Of a DNA stretch of 64,000 nt, positions 62,127 through 64,000 are shown piece by piece. This DNA is from Cyclobacteriaceae bacterium. Its GTDB lineage: Bacteria; Bacteroidota; Bacteroidia; Cytophagales; Cyclobacteriaceae. Within the stretch, counting starts at the first letter, position 1; every line of letters begins with the position of its first letter. The position numbers and the translations under genes are program-made. The stretch is from positions 186,001 to 250,000 of the forward strand of contig JANQOR010000041.1 of NCBI GenBank assembly GCA_028285685.1, given 5' to 3'. The notes under the pieces are model-generated. The model had not been told where the DNA came from. It did no database searches and worked only from the letters and a program-made list of their open reading frames with translations.

Positions 62127-62513
62127 ATGATTACAGGAGTAACCAAAGGAATTAAGGTTTCAGTCGAGACAAATTACCAGCCTGAACATTCTCAGCCTGC
62201 TCACGAACATTTCGTTTTTACCTACAGGATCACTATTGAAAACAATAGTGGCAACACAGTCCAGCTGAAGTCGCGGCATTGGGATATCTCGGACGCAGCC
62301 TACCCTAAGCATGAGGTGGATGGGGATGGTGTTGTTGGCAAACAACCAATATTGGAACCTGGGGAAATTCACCAGTACGTTTCCGGATGCAATCTTAGAT
62401 CTGGTATTGGAAAAATGTCCGGATACTATACCATGGAAAAGATTGTTGATGGGAAAATCTTTGATGTTGAAATTCCTGAGTTCATAATGGTCGTCCCTTT
62501 CAAACTCAACTAG
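62127..62513 (+). CDS. apaG: ApaG protein
   Basis: The 128-residue protein is a fibronectin type III-like beta sandwich. Motifs: 'TKGIKVSVETNYQPEHSQPAHEHFVFTYRITIENNSGNTVQLKSRHWDISDA', 'VDGDGVVGKQPILEPGEIHQYVSGCNLRSGIGKMSGYYTM'. Family members are linked to Co2+/Mg2+ homeostasis in enterics, but the molecular role is uncertain. It is followed after 2 bases by a TTG-started methyltransferase gene. Confidence 0.95.
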   Translation: MITGVTKGIKVSVETNYQPEHSQPAHEHFVFTYRITIENNSGNTVQLKSRHWDISDAAYPKHEVDGDGVVGKQPILEPGEIHQYVSGCNLRSGIGKMSGYYTMEKIVDGKIFDVEIPEFIMVVPFKLN

Positions 62514-62515
62514 GG

Positions 62516-63286
62516 TTGAATGACTCTCCGCTTTTTACCTTCTTTAGCTACCTAAAGTATTCAACCAAAGCTGTTGGCGCTCACTCACTTCATTCTCCAT
62601 TTGTCTTCAAGGTATTCAACAAGATTATCAAAAAGTCTCAACACTTCAGGATTGCAGATATCGAAAAAGTCAGGAAAAAGCTCAGAAACAATCATGAAAT
62701 CATCGATGTGATCGATTTTAAAAACCGTATCAGCAGAAAGAAAACTATAAGCTCGATTGCAAAAACTTCACTTAGCAAATCGAAGTTTTCAGCATTTCTT
62801 CATCTTCTAGTAAATGAGCTTGCTGCCAGAACAGTGCTGGAAACAGGAACATCTTTAGGTGTAAACTCCCTCTATTTAGCTTGGACTTCCGCAACAAGGG
62901 TAATCACCATTGAAGCATCGCCGATATTATGTCAACTCGCCAAAAACGAATTCGAAAAATCATCACAGCAGAAAATATTGATTGAGTCTGGTGATGTAAA
63001 TGAAAGGTTTTCGTCAACACTTATCCGACACCAACCGGATTTTATATTCCTGGATGCAGATCACAGAGGTAGCACCATTAGAAACCAGGTTGATCAAATA
63101 CTAGAGCTTTCAAAGCCGGTAAAATGCATAGTCATTCATGACATTTACTGGTCTCAAGATATGAACCAGGCATGGAAAGAGTTGGTCAGAGACCAACGAT
63201 TCACCTTGTCTATTGACATCTTCCAGGCAGGTATCTTATTTCCATCAAAGGGTATGGAAAAGCAACATTTTACGTTACGATTTTAA
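62516..63286 (+). CDS. class I SAM-dependent methyltransferase
   Basis: The only plausible start is the TTG at 62516, two bases after the apaG stop; no in-frame ATG lies nearby. The 256-residue product begins 'FTFFSYLKYSTKAVGAHSLHSPFVFKVFNKII', the usual start of a Bacteroidota O-methyltransferase-like family. The SAM fold is seen in 'ARTVLETGTSLGVNSLYLAW' (motif I), 'VITIEASPILCQLAKNEF' (acidic residue at strand 2) and 'PDFIFLDADHRGS' (motif with Asp). It resembles catechol/caffeoyl-CoA O-methyltransferases in layout. The substrate is unknown. Confidence 0.8.
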   Translation: MNDSPLFTFFSYLKYSTKAVGAHSLHSPFVFKVFNKIIKKSQHFRIADIEKVRKKLRNNHEIIDVIDFKNRISRKKTISSIAKTSLSKSKFSAFLHLLVNELAARTVLETGTSLGVNSLYLAWTSATRVITIEASPILCQLAKNEFEKSSQQKILIESGDVNERFSSTLIRHQPDFIFLDADHRGSTIRNQVDQILELSKPVKCIVIHDIYWSQDMNQAWKELVRDQRFTLSIDIFQAGILFPSKGMEKQHFTLRF

Positions 63287-63299
63287 ACTTTTGATTCGA

Positions 63300-63307
63300 T
63301 AGTTTTG
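63300..63307 (+). promoter_or_regulatory. candidate -7 promoter box (TAGTTTTG) of the coiled-coil gene
   Basis: TAGTTTTG fits TAnnTTTG and lies 19 bases before the ATG at 63327. It is within the inverted repeat ATAGTTT-TGC-AAACTAT (63299-63315), which could be an operator or a weak hairpin. Confidence 0.4.
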
Positions 63308-63326
63308 CAAACTATTAAAAAATCCG

Positions 63327-64000
63327 ATGGAAGAACCTCGATCAAACGAATCTCAAAAGTCAAAGGAGACTAAATCCATAACGAGAACGCATATTCTAAT
63401 CGCAATTCTTGTTTTGCTACTATCCGTGGTTATTTTCTTTTTTTGGCAAAACAAACAACTAGAAGAAGAACGACAAAGACAACAGCAGGAGATCAGTGAA
63501 ACTTACTTGAAGCTCGATTCGATCTCCTCGGAGCTGGACGTCAGAATTGAGACAATTCGAGAACTAGGAGGTGAAATAGACACATTAGTCGCTTTGAAGG
63601 CTGAGCTTGAAAATGATAAGAAGAACTTACTGGTTAGTCAAAGAAGCCAGCGTGCTCAAATTAGCAGGCTTAATGAACGTGTCTCAGGATATCGCGAGTT
63701 ATTATTAATAAAAGATCAAGAAATTGAGGAGCTAAAGGTCCTCAACGAACAACTGGTAGAAGAAAACACAACGCTTAAAGTTGAGAAAAATCAGCTAAAT
63801 GAATCCATAAACAAGTTGCAGGAAGATGCAGAGGAGCTAGAAACCAAAGTAGCGGTAGCATCCCGATTGCAGATTGAAGGTTTGGCAGTGTATGCGGTAA
63901 ATGATGCTGGTCGAGAACGTCTGCAAGAATTTAGAAATAGACACATTAGCAGGTTAAAAATACAATTCACGGTTCTTGACAACGAAATCGCACCTGTTGA
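63327..64000 (+). CDS. membrane-anchored coiled-coil protein, 5' part
   Basis: The gene runs off the window; 224 codons are open from the ATG at 63327. The N-terminal ~25 residues are hydrophilic and charged (MEEPRSNESQKSKETKSITR), then one transmembrane helix (HILIAILVLLLSVVIFFFW, ~26-44) and a long heptad-repeat coiled coil (~45-180) rich in Glu, Leu and Arg. After ~180 a globular part seems to begin ('IEGLAVYAVNDAGRERLQEFRNRHISRLKIQFTVLDNEIAPV'), with beta-strand character. The topology suggests a coiled coil reaching into the periplasm. The family is not recognised; such proteins are often mislabelled as chromosome segregation proteins because of the coiled coil. Confidence 0.8.
   Translation, partial: MEEPRSNESQKSKETKSITRTHILIAILVLLLSVVIFFFWQNKQLEEERQRQQQEISETYLKLDSISSELDVRIETIRELGGEIDTLVALKAELENDKKNLLVSQRSQRAQISRLNERVSGYRELLLIKDQEIEELKVLNEQLVEENTTLKVEKNQLNESINKLQEDAEELETKVAVASRLQIEGLAVYAVNDAGRERLQEFRNRHISRLKIQFTVLDNEIAPV

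Noticed and set aside
1-64000. Search for CRISPR arrays, tRNA/rRNA genes, insertion sequences and prophage genes
   Set aside because: No direct-repeat arrays, transposase or integrase motifs or tRNA-like cloverleafs were seen in reading the gaps; all gaps but one are under 300 bases.

Overview
The window reads as an ordinary chromosomal segment of a free-living, aerobic member of the Bacteroidota, most likely the Cytophagales (inference). Supporting features are: a full alternative complex III (act) plus cytochrome oxidase (cta) gene block in the arrangement known from Bacteroidota; a two-component propeller histidine kinase; DUF5683, a DUF5684-type signal peptidase, YtxJ and SiaC/DUF1987 family proteins; lipoproteins and outer-membrane barrels; few Shine-Dalgarno sites; and several TAnnTTTG boxes, the Bacteroidota -7 promoter element. 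I saw no tRNA, rRNA, CRISPR, insertion sequence or prophage.

Layout. 1-10.7 kb is an accessory-looking stretch: the tail of an ABC permease, a propeller kinase, small orphan genes, and a four-gene operon of two YceI-TPR paralogues, a beta-lactamase-fold hydrolase and an alpha/beta hydrolase. That last gene is cut off where it meets a truncated AraC-type regulator near base 6250. 10.7-16.6 kb is a signalling island: a GAF protein, a SiaC-family phospho-switch protein, a CHASE-like histidine kinase and a membrane class III nucleotidyl cyclase. 16.6-25.7 kb holds a carbonic anhydrase, an aldonolactone/alditol oxidase-type flavoprotein, a large outer-membrane barrel and an NtrY-like kinase. 25.7-42.0 kb, all on the minus strand, is one respiratory block: actABCDEF, ctaCD, heme A synthesis (ctaA, ctaB), two subunit III genes, subunit IV and four assembly-type genes. 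It would carry electrons from quinol through ACIII to the terminal oxidase.

42-47 kb holds a serine hydrolase and a serine-biosynthesis group: a SerB-SerA fusion, a cysteine-less YtxJ-like protein and SerC. 47-51.3 kb has a universal stress protein, a MarR regulator and an envelope-stress-type operon (ECF sigma factor, membrane protein, Spy-like protein, outer-membrane protein). 51.3-59.7 kb is housekeeping: pyrG, yidC, DUF423, parA, parB, DUF5683, dapB, lepB. 59.7-64 kb holds a 45-residue membrane protein, an S41 peptidase lipoprotein, ung, apaG, a methyltransferase and the start of a coiled-coil membrane protein.

I did not find a clearly new large system. The best leads are an EF-hand loop inside the DUF420 oxidase-assembly protein, a copper-site-less SCO-like protein in the same operon, a Cys-to-Ser YtxJ homologue, an intrinsic terminator abutting the serC start codon, the SiaC/kinase/cyclase island with a non-canonical cyclase active site, and the double-truncation scar at about 6.25 kb. 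All family assignments come from reading motifs; no database search was possible.
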